Source of the DNA: JBEKDJ01 sp050014415
Lineage (GTDB): Bacteria; Desulfobacterota; BSN033; UBA1163
Direction: 5' to 3'
DNA: 7,905 nucleotides
Assembly (NCBI GenBank): GCA_050014415.1
Contig: JBEKDJ010000221.1
Location: 1-7,905, forward strand
The notes under the pieces are model-generated. The model saw only the letters and a program-made list of their open reading frames with translations. It was not told the origin of the DNA and made no database searches. Both the position numbers and the translations under genes were made by a program. Shown piece by piece: positions 1 through 5,740 of the stretch; within the stretch, counting starts at the first letter, position 1; each line of letters starts with the position of its first letter.

Positions 1-451
1 CGAGGTCTACTTTTGGGCATTCGAGGAGATCGTCCCTCCGCTCATCCATGCCTTCCAGCCTGACGTGGTTGTTACACAGTTAGGAGTGGATACGTTCTAT
101 AACGACCCGTTGACGAATCTGCGCCTCTCCATGACGGGATTTGAAAGAGTCGTCCGCCGAATCAAAAGTCTGGCTCCTCGGTGGGTGGCGCTAGGCGGAG
201 GTGGATACGATGTCTCCAATGTTGCCCGAGCCTGGACATTGGCCTGGGCAATCATGAACGGGATCGAGCTCGATGACGAGCTTCCGGAGTCGTATGTCCA
301 GGAGGCTGCGATAGTTGGAATTTACGAGAAGGAATTAAGGGGAGACTTGATGCCCGCATTTAATAGCGGGAAAGACGAGATCCGAAAGGAAATGGAGCGC
401 GTTGTCAAGTATTTAAAACAAAATGTCTTTCCAAAAGTGAAAGTCTCATAG
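1..451 (+). CDS. Histone deacetylase / acetoin utilisation (AcuC) family protein, C-terminal part
   Basis: The reading frame enters at base 2 and runs 149 codons to a TAG at 449-451; the N-terminal half lies outside the window. The family comprises Zn-dependent deacylases of the arginase/deacetylase fold, including bacterial AcuC and acetylpolyamine amidohydrolases. Visible signatures are GVDTFYNDPL at fragment residues 28-37, where the Asp of NDPL (residue 35) corresponds to the third zinc ligand, and GGGGYDVSNVARAW at 65-78, whose Tyr69 corresponds to the catalytic tyrosine. The Asp/His zinc ligands of the first half cannot be checked. The ending (KYLKQNVFPKVKVS) is compatible with a complete C terminus. 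The protein is expected to be cytoplasmic. It looks like a chromosomal housekeeping-type gene and marks the left flank of the accessory region. Family call confident; substrate unknown. Confidence 0.9.
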   Translation, partial: EVYFWAFEEIVPPLIHAFQPDVVVTQLGVDTFYNDPLTNLRLSMTGFERVVRRIKSLAPRWVALGGGGYDVSNVARAWTLAWAIMNGIELDDELPESYVQEAAIVGIYEKELRGDLMPAFNSGKDEIRKEMERVVKYLKQNVFPKVKVS

Positions 452-639
452 CAACTGAGACTACTCAAGTTCCTTCCAGTACCCTCCCGAGAACTCTGGG
501 AAACCACCCTGGGCCCCCCCGATAACACACCTTAAATAATAGCCGGGTTTTATTCTCAATGGCTGTAAATCGGTGTAGTCGTCCCCTAATCGTTGTGATC
601 AAGATTTCTAGACCCATCCAAGAATCTTGTCATTTCTTC

Positions 640-668
640 TTGACAATTGAGACGAAATTTAATAGGTT
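640..668 (+). promoter_or_regulatory. Candidate sigma-70 promoter for a short transcript
   Basis: A perfect -35 hexamer TTGACA (640-645) is followed after 17 nt by TAGGTT (663-668), which matches the -10 consensus at only three positions. It would start transcription near 675 and run directly into the intrinsic terminator at 711-744, with no ORF between. Perfect -35 and optimal spacing support it; the weak -10 keeps confidence low. Confidence 0.35.
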
Positions 669-674
669 TGAAAC

Positions 675-744
675 CAACAGAGGGTGGGTAAATGATTGAG
701 AGACTGTTTTAACCCCATTTTCTTCCAAGAGAATGGGGTTTTTT
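675..744 (+). ncRNA. Candidate small non-coding RNA of about 70 nt
   Basis: The segment lies between a candidate promoter (640-668) and a strong rho-independent terminator, and contains no ORF with a ribosome binding site. The predicted transcript would be about 70 nt, of which the last half is the terminator hairpin. No known RNA family was recognised. The alternative is that the terminator simply ends a transcript from acuC, about 290 nt upstream. Confidence 0.3.
711..744 (+). terminator. Strong rho-independent terminator
   Basis: AACCCCATT (711-719) and AATGGGGTT (732-740) form a perfect 9-bp stem. The stem can extend inward by four more pairs, including one G-U, to a TCCA tetraloop (about 13 bp in all), and six T residues (739-744) follow the GGGG. 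On the minus strand the AA flank is too short for a good T tract, so it is read as a + strand terminator. Confidence 0.85.
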
Positions 745-879
745 GTCAAACAGAGAGTCCCTTCCCAAGGCGGTGCTGAATATCAGGAAAGATCAATTCG
801 GGTTAGTGGTCTCCTTCCCTTGTTTGAGGCAAAGTTTTGATAGAGTATGGGACAGGCAGGATACTTAGCGAAGCGTCAC

Positions 880-959
880 TTCGGGTAACAAACGGGTAAA
901 TGGCTGAAGCCAAAATGCCCATAAAGGGCACTTCGCTTACCCGCCAGCCGTTGCCCGAA
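880..959 (+). repeat. attC-like site 1 (contains 42-nt repeat copy 1)
   Basis: Outer arms TTCGGGTAAC (880-889) and GTTGCCCGAA (950-959) are complementary except for one G-U. Inside, after AAA, CGGGTAA (893-899) pairs perfectly with TTACCCG (937-943), leaving the 6-nt spacer CCAGCC before GTT. A TGCCC/GGGCA hairpin with loop ATAAA (916-930) sits in the centre. This matches the R''-L''...L'-R' layout of attC, although the outer seven bases are GGGTAAC/GTTGCCC rather than RYYYAAC/GTTRRRY. The next gene's Shine-Dalgarno begins 8 nt after the site. Confidence 0.55.
911..952 (+). repeat. 42-nt dispersed repeat, copy 1
   Basis: This copy aligns without gaps to 4737-4778 (36/42 identical) and to 7320-7361 (37/42 identical). 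The core is a TGCCC-ATAAA-GGGCA hairpin followed by a shared tail ending CAGCCGTT. All three copies lie between genes and in the same orientation. Confidence 0.85.
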
Positions 960-978
960 GCCAATGAAGGAGTATTAT

Positions 979-1401
979 ATGGTAAGTTTTCTTAAGGTTT
1001 GTCATCTCCTTTTTCTTGTAGCAATCACAGTCATTGGGATGGCTGGCTACAAAGAGGGAGTTGCTGAAGAGAACGGTAAATTAAAACAATCAAGGGGGTG
1101 CAAAATGCTAATCTTAAAACATGTAGAATATGAGATTAAAGATGGGGACCAGTTAAAGGATCTATTGGCACATGTAAGAAAAACCGCTTCTCAGATTGGA
1201 GGGGTAGTTTGCACAGACATTTATTTTGCAAAAGGCAAAAAGGAGTTTGTTCTATTTTTGGAATGTGAGAGTGAGGAGAAATATCTTGAATGGAGAGAAA
1301 TCTGTCCGCCTCCACCAGGTGCAAAAGACTGGCATGAGATTTTGCTGTCTAAGGATAAATATTTTTCTAAATTAGGTTTGGCTACGGGCAACTTCACTTA
1401 A
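979..1401 (+). CDS. Small protein with ABM-like (dimeric alpha/beta barrel) domain, possible signal peptide
   Basis: The start at 979 is chosen over the in-frame ATG at 964 because AAGGAG (967-972) lies 6 nt before it. It encodes 140 residues to the TAA at 1399-1401. The first 25 or so residues look like a signal peptide or membrane anchor (basic n-region, then a hydrophobic run LLFLVAITVIGMAG). From residue 43 a compact domain begins, LILKHVEYEIKDG...IYFAKGKKEFVLFLECESEEKYLEW, whose length and strand-helix pattern resemble antibiotic-biosynthesis-monooxygenase-like ferredoxin folds; the motif ICPPPPGAKDW follows. A second in-frame ATG at 1105 has its own strong Shine-Dalgarno (AAGGGGGTG, 1092-1100) and would give just the soluble domain (98 aa). 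Function unknown; the fold assignment is by impression. The stop codon lies inside attC-like site 2. Confidence 0.7.
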   Translation: MVSFLKVCHLLFLVAITVIGMAGYKEGVAEENGKLKQSRGCKMLILKHVEYEIKDGDQLKDLLAHVRKTASQIGGVVCTDIYFAKGKKEFVLFLECESEEKYLEWREICPPPPGAKDWHEILLSKDKYFSKLGLATGNFT

Positions 1402-1463
1402 CACAGCACAAATGGATAGGTCCCAAATGCTAATGCGCTTCATTTGTGCTGGGAACGTTATCT
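1396..1463 (+). repeat. attC-like site 2 (best structural match)
   Basis: ACTTAAC (1396-1402) fits the attC R'' consensus RYYYAAC exactly and contains the stop codon of the preceding gene. After one base, CAGCACAAATG (1404-1414) pairs perfectly over 11 bp with CATTTGTGCTG (1441-1451). A 5-nt spacer (GGAAC) then leads to GTTATCT (1457-1463), which keeps the GTT triplet but departs from GTTRRRY at two positions. Total length is 68 nt, within the attC range. The next gene starts at 1490. Confidence 0.55.
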
Positions 1464-1489
1464 GCTCAGTGCGGGCAAAGGAGAAAAAT

Positions 1490-2290
1490 ATGAAAGAGTG
1501 GAAGAATCTTTCATGCATTGTGCCTCTCGTTTGTTTTTCCTTTATTGCGCCCATGTATACTCACGCAGACCAGGGAAATGCCTATAGTTACCTCAACAGT
1601 GTGATGGATCAATTTAATCAATCCTTTGATGTCTTCACGGACCTTGCAGCTGCCGGCAACCACTTTGCGGCTCGGTGTGCAACTGTCCGCAATCCGGACG
1701 ATCCCAGCGACTTAGCGGGGGTCACTTTTGATGACGGTTGGACAGCGAATTGTCACTCTGGAGCGACGTGCATAAAGAATACTTTCTCAGCGCTTGATTC
1801 AGAGTATTGGGGGGGATGGTATTTTCAAAACGGAGTGTTAGGCACTTGTGATACTCAACCTCGATGTAATTGGGGGGAGTATCCCGGCGCAGGTTTTGAT
1901 CTGACAGGGGCCACAAAGATCACCTTTTGGGCCCGTGGTGAGAAAGGTGGAGAAAAGATAGAATTCTTCATGGGTGGCATAGGAAGAGACATTTATACCG
2001 GGGACCCAATACAGCCTTATCCTGACTCGCTGGCCAGGGTCCCCACAACGGGGCATGCGATAACACTTACAAAGAAATGGAAGAAATACACCATTGACCT
2101 GATGGGTGAGGACCTCCGATATGTCGTCGGGGGATTTGGGTGGGTTGCAGACGCAACAAAGAATCCTAACGGGTCATCTTCTATCTTGATGACATTCAAT
2201 ATAACAAAAATAGGTCTAATGATCTCAGGTTTCTTGTTAGCTACAAAACGCTTTCGATCCCACCGGGAGACAACTTTGACACAATCTTGA
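1490..2290 (+). CDS. Secreted carbohydrate-binding-domain protein, N-terminal part of a frameshifted gene
   Basis: The ATG at 1490 follows AAAGGAGA (1477-1484) with good spacing. It is preferred to the ATG at 1412, which lies inside the attC-like palindrome. Residues 1-26 form a signal peptide (hydrophobic CIVPLVCFSFIAPMY, probable cleavage after THA), so the product is exported. Residues about 75-240 read as a beta-sandwich, galactose-binding-like domain with YPGAGFDLTGATKITFWARG at 131-150 and several cysteines (88, 94, 120, 126) that could form disulfides. Homology-like sequence ends at residue 240 (base 2209); the last 27 residues to the TGA at 2290 are out-of-frame translation. The true continuation is in the frame starting at 2209, giving a 648-residue composite. 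Either a one-base deletion in the A5 run at 2206-2210, a sequencing error or ribosomal slippage explains this. Confidence 0.72.
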   Translation: MKEWKNLSCIVPLVCFSFIAPMYTHADQGNAYSYLNSVMDQFNQSFDVFTDLAAAGNHFAARCATVRNPDDPSDLAGVTFDDGWTANCHSGATCIKNTFSALDSEYWGGWYFQNGVLGTCDTQPRCNWGEYPGAGFDLTGATKITFWARGEKGGEKIEFFMGGIGRDIYTGDPIQPYPDSLARVPTTGHAITLTKKWKKYTIDLMGEDLRYVVGGFGWVADATKNPNGSSSILMTFNITKIGLMISGFLLATKRFRSHRETTLTQS

Positions 2291-3435
2291 AGAATGTGGC
2301 TTTTACCTATGATAACGTTGTGGCTCTTTTAGCGTATCTGTCCCGTGGGAGCGGAAATGACCTGCACAGGGCGAGGTTATTAGCCGATGCCTTCGTTTAC
2401 GCCCAAGACCACGATCGGTTCTACACTGACGGGCGGCTGCGTAATGCATACCAAGGAGGGGACCTAATCTTACCTCCGGGGTGGACACCGAATAATCGGG
2501 AGGGGCCTGCTCGGCTCCCCGGCTGGTGGGATACTCAACAGAAAAAATGGTTTGAGGATGTCAATCAGGTTGGAACTGATACAGGTAACATGGCATGGGT
2601 GATCATTGGGCTTCTCAGAGCATACAAATCTCTTGGCAAAATCGAGTATCTGGATGCGGCCAAGCGGTTAGGTGCCTGGATCGAGGTCAACGCACGAGAT
2701 GCGAGGGGTGATGGTGGCTATACAGGTGGTTTTAAAGGTTGGGAGCCAGGTTGTGGAGGGCCAGCACCTACGCAGGTGACTTGGAAGTCGACTGAGCATA
2801 ATCTCGACCTCTACGTTGCTTTCATGACACTCTCCGATCTAACAACGGAGCCGGAGAAAAGCATGTGGCGGGAGAGAGCCTTGCACGCGAAAAACTTTGT
2901 GCGAGCCATGTGGGAGGGCTGTGATTCAAGCCACTTTGCCACCGGAACAAAGGATGATGGGGCAGCCCATAACTGCGATTTTGCTCCGGAGGATGTAAAT
3001 ACTTGGGGGTTCATGGTCTTAGGCGAAGTGGACAAATATGGAGCGGGTGTTGACTGGGTTCAAAACAATTGCCAGGTCTCAGAACCTTGCTTTAGAGGAA
3101 AACTCGCTACTGCCATAGATTTTAACGATGACCGGGACGGCATATGGTGGGAGGGTGCAGCCCATACGGTCATTGGCAAAAGGATTAGGGGCGAAAATAA
3201 AGAAGCTGATTTTTTTCTCAAGAACCTCCGTCAGGTTCAACGCCTCGCACCTAATGCGAATGGGAAGGGGATCGTAGCCTCCTGTCATGATGGGGTTAGA
3301 ACAGGGATTGAGGGTTTTTCACTCTTTAACCGTCTCCACGTGGGTGCGACCGCATGGTATGCGCTGGGAGAACTTAGATACAATCCCTTCTGGGGCATAA
3401 GCGCTAATAATCCTATTCCTCACGAAGGAGAATAG
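2209..3435 (+). CDS. (alpha/alpha)6-barrel glycosidase-like domain, C-terminal part of the frameshifted gene
   Basis: This is the second half of the gene that begins at 1490. The frame reads NRSNDLRFLVSYKTLSIPP from 2209 and is open to the TAG at 3433-3435. If translated alone, the first usable start is the TTG at 2287, which overlaps the upstream stop (TTGA) but has no clear Shine-Dalgarno. Repeated helical segments (composite residues): TYDNVVALLAYLSRG 273-287, GNMAWVIIGLLRAYKSLG 366-383, KSTEHNLDLYVAFMTL 433-448 and VGATAWYALGELRYNPFW near the end are typical of helical toroid carbohydrate-active enzymes (the GH76, GH88 and AGE-like fold group). I cannot assign a GH family or catalytic residues; conserved-looking acids are in STEHNLD and DDRDGIWWEG. 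With the upstream signal peptide and binding domain, a secreted polysaccharide-acting protein is the likely role. Confidence 0.68.
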   Translation, partial: NRSNDLRFLVSYKTLSIPPGDNFDTILKNVAFTYDNVVALLAYLSRGSGNDLHRARLLADAFVYAQDHDRFYTDGRLRNAYQGGDLILPPGWTPNNREGPARLPGWWDTQQKKWFEDVNQVGTDTGNMAWVIIGLLRAYKSLGKIEYLDAAKRLGAWIEVNARDARGDGGYTGGFKGWEPGCGGPAPTQVTWKSTEHNLDLYVAFMTLSDLTTEPEKSMWRERALHAKNFVRAMWEGCDSSHFATGTKDDGAAHNCDFAPEDVNTWGFMVLGEVDKYGAGVDWVQNNCQVSEPCFRGKLATAIDFNDDRDGIWWEGAAHTVIGKRIRGENKEADFFLKNLRQVQRLAPNANGKGIVASCHDGVRTGIEGFSLFNRLHVGATAWYALGELRYNPFWGISANNPIPHEGE

Positions 3436-3501
3436 GAGACCGCTCAAAAGGAATGCAGAGCCAAGTTAAAAGCAGGAGGTCAGCGCTTGACACGGGACAA
3501 G

Positions 3502-3529
3502 TTGAATCTGTGACTGGAAAGAATATTAC
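3502..3529 (+). promoter_or_regulatory. Weak candidate promoter upstream of the epimerase gene
   Basis: TTGAAT (3502-3507) and TATTAC (3524-3529) are separated by 16 nt, four of six matches in each hexamer. A transcript from here would start near 3536 and carry the competing stem-loops at 3552-3623 in its leader. No independent support. Confidence 0.22.
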
Positions 3530-3545
3530 TCCCGCACGGGCAGAT

Positions 3546-3623
3546 AACACAAGATTGGCGTCTACATCCTTCAGGAAATCCCGGCTTTTTCGGGACTTTG
3601 CCAATCTAAAACCTTAGACGCCA
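3546..3623 (+). repeat. attC-like site 3 / leader with competing stem-loops
   Basis: AAC (3546-3548) is followed after 3 nt by AGATTGGC (3552-3559), which pairs perfectly with GCCAATCT (3600-3607). A 5-nt spacer and CTTAGAC (3613-3619) follow, where GTTAGAC would be the attC R' sequence. Between the arms lies a CCCG/CGGG hairpin. TGGCGTCTA (3556-3564) can instead pair with TAGACGCCA (3615-3623), so the two folds exclude each other. The site could be a decayed attC or a regulatory leader for the gene starting at 3657; the AAC-arm-arm-spacer layout favours the first. Confidence 0.4.
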
Positions 3624-3656
3624 TTTCCAATGGATTAGGCAAAAGGAGAAATTAAG

Positions 3657-4655
3657 ATGAAAGCTCTAGTAACAGGGGGAACAGGTTTTGTCGGCGGTGC
3701 GATTGTCCGTGAATTGATAAAGCGAGGGGACCAGGTGCGTGTTCTTGCGCGCCGGACAAGCAAAACGGAGCATCTTACAGTCCAGGGGGTTGAGATTGTC
3801 TACGGTGATATTCTCGATAAACCAAGCATTGAAACAGCATTGCAAGGATGTGACACACTCTACCATGCAGCTGCTCTCTATGATCTCTGGGGTCTTGACG
3901 AGCAGACATTGATGCAAACAGAATGCGAAGGGACACGAAATGCATTGGAGGCGGCTCTGGCATCTAGTATTAGCAAGATCATCTATACGAGCACAGCTGT
4001 CACTATCGGCGAACGGAGGGGGGAAGTTGGGACGGAGGCAACTCAACATCGCGGCTATTTCCTTTCCAAGTACGAGCGGGCCAAGTTTGAAGCTGAACAG
4101 GTTGCCATGTCATACCTGGACAAAGGCCTGCCTATTATCATGGTTAACCCCGCTGGCGTCTATGGGCCAGGGGATTTCAAACCTACAGGACGTGCTACTA
4201 TTGACCTCCTCAATGGTCGCATGCCTGGGATATTTAAGGGATTAAACAGTCTTGTCTATCTGGACGACGTAGGGGCAGGACACGTACTGGCGGCGAAAAA
4301 GGGCCGGGTTGGCGAACGTTACATTCTCTGCGGGAACATCGTTACATTGAAGGATTGGAGCGAGCTACTCTGTCAGTTGTCAGGCACCAAGACTCCATCT
4401 ACAATTCCCACCTTTTTTGTAGGGATGTATGCCTCTTTCGGAGAGATGGTTTCTCGTTTAACGAAGCGCCCTCCGGTTCTTTCCCGGGAGACTTTTCGAA
4501 TCGCCTCACATGGCTGGCAAGTTGATGGCTCCAAAGCGGTAAAGGAACTTGGGATTAAATATACGCCTTTAGAAGAGGGTTTGCGTAAGACAATCGTGTG
4601 GTATTGGAAGCAAGGACTGCTGAAGCGTAAACCTGCTTGTGTAAAGGAGGATTAA
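3657..4655 (+). CDS. NAD(P)-dependent extended-SDR epimerase/reductase (HpnA / dihydroflavonol 4-reductase-like)
   Basis: The gene encodes 332 residues starting at ATG 3657 after AAAAGGAGA with normal spacing. The Rossmann nucleotide-binding motif TGGTGFVG is at residues 6-13 and the catalytic YERAK (Tyr139, Lys143) is intact, with STAV around 112-115 supplying the Ser/Thr. The stretch from NPAGVYGPGDFKPTGR (164-179) through LLNGRMP and YLDDVGAGHVLA resembles the hopanoid-associated sugar epimerase HpnA and dihydroflavonol 4-reductase-like proteins; family length is about 330. Expected role is NAD(P)-dependent oxidation/reduction or epimerisation of a nucleotide sugar or small carbonyl substrate in the cytoplasm. 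No hopanoid genes are nearby, so the HpnA role is not claimed. The TAA at 4653-4655 sits inside an AAAGGAGGATTAAAT context without a following gene. Confidence 0.88.
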   Translation: MKALVTGGTGFVGGAIVRELIKRGDQVRVLARRTSKTEHLTVQGVEIVYGDILDKPSIETALQGCDTLYHAAALYDLWGLDEQTLMQTECEGTRNALEAALASSISKIIYTSTAVTIGERRGEVGTEATQHRGYFLSKYERAKFEAEQVAMSYLDKGLPIIMVNPAGVYGPGDFKPTGRATIDLLNGRMPGIFKGLNSLVYLDDVGAGHVLAAKKGRVGERYILCGNIVTLKDWSELLCQLSGTKTPSTIPTFFVGMYASFGEMVSRLTKRPPVLSRETFRIASHGWQVDGSKAVKELGIKYTPLEEGLRKTIVWYWKQGLLKRKPACVKED

Positions 4656-4708
4656 ATTTCGTATCAAGGATAGAGTAGCAAAGCCCAATTTCAGACCCTA
4701 GACAGCAC

Positions 4709-4782
4709 ACAAAACAAACGGTTGAACACCTGAACCCAAAATGCTCCTAAAAGGCACTTCGCTCACCCATCAGCCGTTAGAC
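4709..4782 (+). repeat. attC-like site 4 (contains 42-nt repeat copy 2)
   Basis: AACGGTTGA (4717-4725) pairs with TCAGCCGTT (4770-4778), 9 bp with one G-U. GTTAGAC (4776-4782) fits the attC R' consensus GTTRRRY exactly. The partner box at 4709-4715 is ACAAAAC, which keeps AAC but not the pyrimidines. The AACAAACGG stretch (4713-4721) is shared with site 1 at 887-895. The inner arm seen in site 1 is only partly conserved (five of seven pairs). Confidence 0.5.
4737..4778 (+). repeat. 42-nt dispersed repeat, copy 2
   Basis: The segment is identical to copy 1 (911-952) at 36 of 42 positions without gaps. Its central hairpin is weakened (TGCTC opposite AGGCA), which suggests decay relative to copies 1 and 3. 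Confidence 0.85.
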
Positions 4783-4800
4783 GCAATTTGGGTGCCTAAA
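4783..4800 (+). repeat. 18-nt repeat GCAATTTGGGTGCCTAAA, copy 1
   Basis: It directly follows the GTTAGAC of attC-like site 4. A second copy with one mismatch lies at 6053-6070, where it also follows a TTAGA-containing stretch. Confidence 0.7.
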
Positions 4801-4839
4801 CTATTTCCAGGCATCTGAAGAAATCGCGGTGCAAAGAAA

Positions 4840-4858
4840 GCCCGCCATCGTGGCGGGC
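4840..4858 (-). terminator. Terminator-like hairpin oriented for the minus strand
   Basis: GCCCGCCA (4840-4847) and TGGCGGGC (4851-4858) form a perfect GC-rich 8-bp stem with a TCG loop. On the minus strand it is followed by TTTCTTTG, a usable T-rich tract; on the + strand the next bases are GAAGG, which would not terminate. No minus-strand gene was found upstream of it (4906-5694 is a + strand gene), so it may be an imported remnant or may insulate the next gene. Confidence 0.45.
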
Positions 4859-4905
4859 GAAGGATAAAACTTTTCCAACCATTCTTAAGAATTGGAGCTT
4901 AATTC

Positions 4906-5694
4906 ATGCCTTTTTCAATCTGTTTTCAAGGCGATCCCGAACAACGCCCGTTTCTTTCGAGAATCTCTTCATTAAAAGCTGGTTTAGAGTTACAGAGTTT
5001 CGGTCGGAAAGGCATTCAGTCGCAACAAGAATGGGACTACCGATTAACGTTGCATCGTGAAGTTATCAAAATATTCCAGGGGCCACTTGCTGTTCATGGA
5101 CCTTTCACCGGAATGCGATTTAACCACATTGATGTCCTCATAAATGAAGCTATTAATAAACGAATGGACATGACCTATTCAATGACTTCAGAACTTAAAG
5201 CAACCACGGTTATTTTGCATACTGGTTATAGCAATTTGGAAAAAGAAACAGAGTTTGATCTTCTTTGGTTAAAGCAGTCCGTCCGTTTTTGGAAAGAGGA
5301 GATCAAGAGATGGGAATCAAAAGGCATTCGGATTTCTTTAGAAAACCATATTGAAAGGGATCCAAATTTAATGATAGCCCTTGTCGATGAGGTAAAAAGT
5401 TCCTATCTTGGCCTCTGTTTCGATATCGGCCATTGCAACCTCTTTTCCAGCGTGCTACCTGCTGATTGGATTAGCAAAATGGGGCATCGCTTATTTCATG
5501 TTCATCTTCATGATAATGATGGAACAGCGGACCAACACCTCCCTGTCGGAAAAGGTAAAATTCGCTTTCAGCCTATTTTCAAAGCGCTGAGTGCATTTTC
5601 ACCAAATGCCACACTCTCATTGGAAGCGCAGATTGATATGGAATCCAAAGTTAACAATCTGGAATACATTATTAATCATTATGTCAATAGTTGA
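4906..5694 (+). CDS. Sugar phosphate isomerase/epimerase-like TIM barrel (xylose isomerase-like / AP endonuclease family 2)
   Basis: The gene encodes 262 residues from ATG 4906, with GGAG about 8 nt upstream, to the TGA at 5692-5694. The metal-site pattern of the xylose-isomerase-like TIM-barrel superfamily is complete: VHGPF (His64), LHTGY (His105), SLENH (Glu146), CFDIGHCN (Asp173, His176), FHVHLHDNDG (His198-Asp203), DQHLPVGKGKIRF (Asp209, His211) and a final LSLEAQ (Glu240). This organisation binds divalent metal ions, used either for ketose/aldose isomerisation or epimerisation or, in the endonuclease IV branch, for AP-site cleavage. The GxGxI segment after DxH and the length favour the sugar isomerase/epimerase branch. 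The exact substrate is unknown. It is AT-richer than the epimerase gene upstream, which fits separate origins. Confidence 0.87.
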   Translation: MPFSICFQGDPEQRPFLSRISSLKAGLELQSFGRKGIQSQQEWDYRLTLHREVIKIFQGPLAVHGPFTGMRFNHIDVLINEAINKRMDMTYSMTSELKATTVILHTGYSNLEKETEFDLLWLKQSVRFWKEEIKRWESKGIRISLENHIERDPNLMIALVDEVKSSYLGLCFDIGHCNLFSSVLPADWISKMGHRLFHVHLHDNDGTADQHLPVGKGKIRFQPIFKALSAFSPNATLSLEAQIDMESKVNNLEYIINHYVNS

Positions 5695-5706
5695 TAGAGT
5701 TCATTT

Positions 5707-5740
5707 CCGCCTTCGCCATCCATGGCTTCGGCGGTTAAGC
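5707..5740 (+). repeat. Palindrome abutting GTTAAGC; possible attC half-site (site 5)
   Basis: CCGCC (5707-5711) and GGCGG (5730-5734) enclose GCCAT/ATGGC (5715-5719, 5722-5726), with a symmetric TTC/TTC internal loop. GTTAAGC (5734-5740) overlaps the last G and fits the GTTRRRY consensus. A matching RYYYAAC partner on the 5' side is not present. It lies 13 nt after the stop codon of the TIM-barrel gene. There is no T tract, so it is not a normal terminator. Confidence 0.35.

Larger units (their letters stand above)
452..879. other. Long intergenic region between acuC-like gene and first cassette-like gene
   Basis: I see no convincing protein gene here. From left to right it holds a C-rich stretch with a run of seven C near 514-520, a weak inverted repeat AAGATT/AATCTT (601-606 with 622-627) that might end the acuC transcript, a TTGACA-containing promoter candidate (640-668), a strong intrinsic terminator (711-744), and one copy of the recurring 8-mer GATAGAGT (839-846). 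An attC-like palindrome follows from 880. A 31-codon ORF beginning GTG at 773 and ending at 868 is present but has no supporting features. Confidence 0.6.

Noticed and set aside
824..851. TTGAGG-16 nt-TATGGG as a possible array promoter
   Set aside because: Only four and three consensus matches, and the -10 overlaps the recurring GATAGAGT word, so it is better explained by that repeat.
773..868. 31-codon ORF with GTG start ending 12 nt before attC-like site 1
   Set aside because: Position would suit a small cassette gene, but the ribosome site is weak, it is short, and the peptide shows no domain or membrane pattern.
1412..1489. Upstream start ATG 1412 for the secreted protein gene
   Set aside because: It lies inside the perfect palindrome, has no Shine-Dalgarno, and would put 26 residues before an otherwise complete signal peptide.
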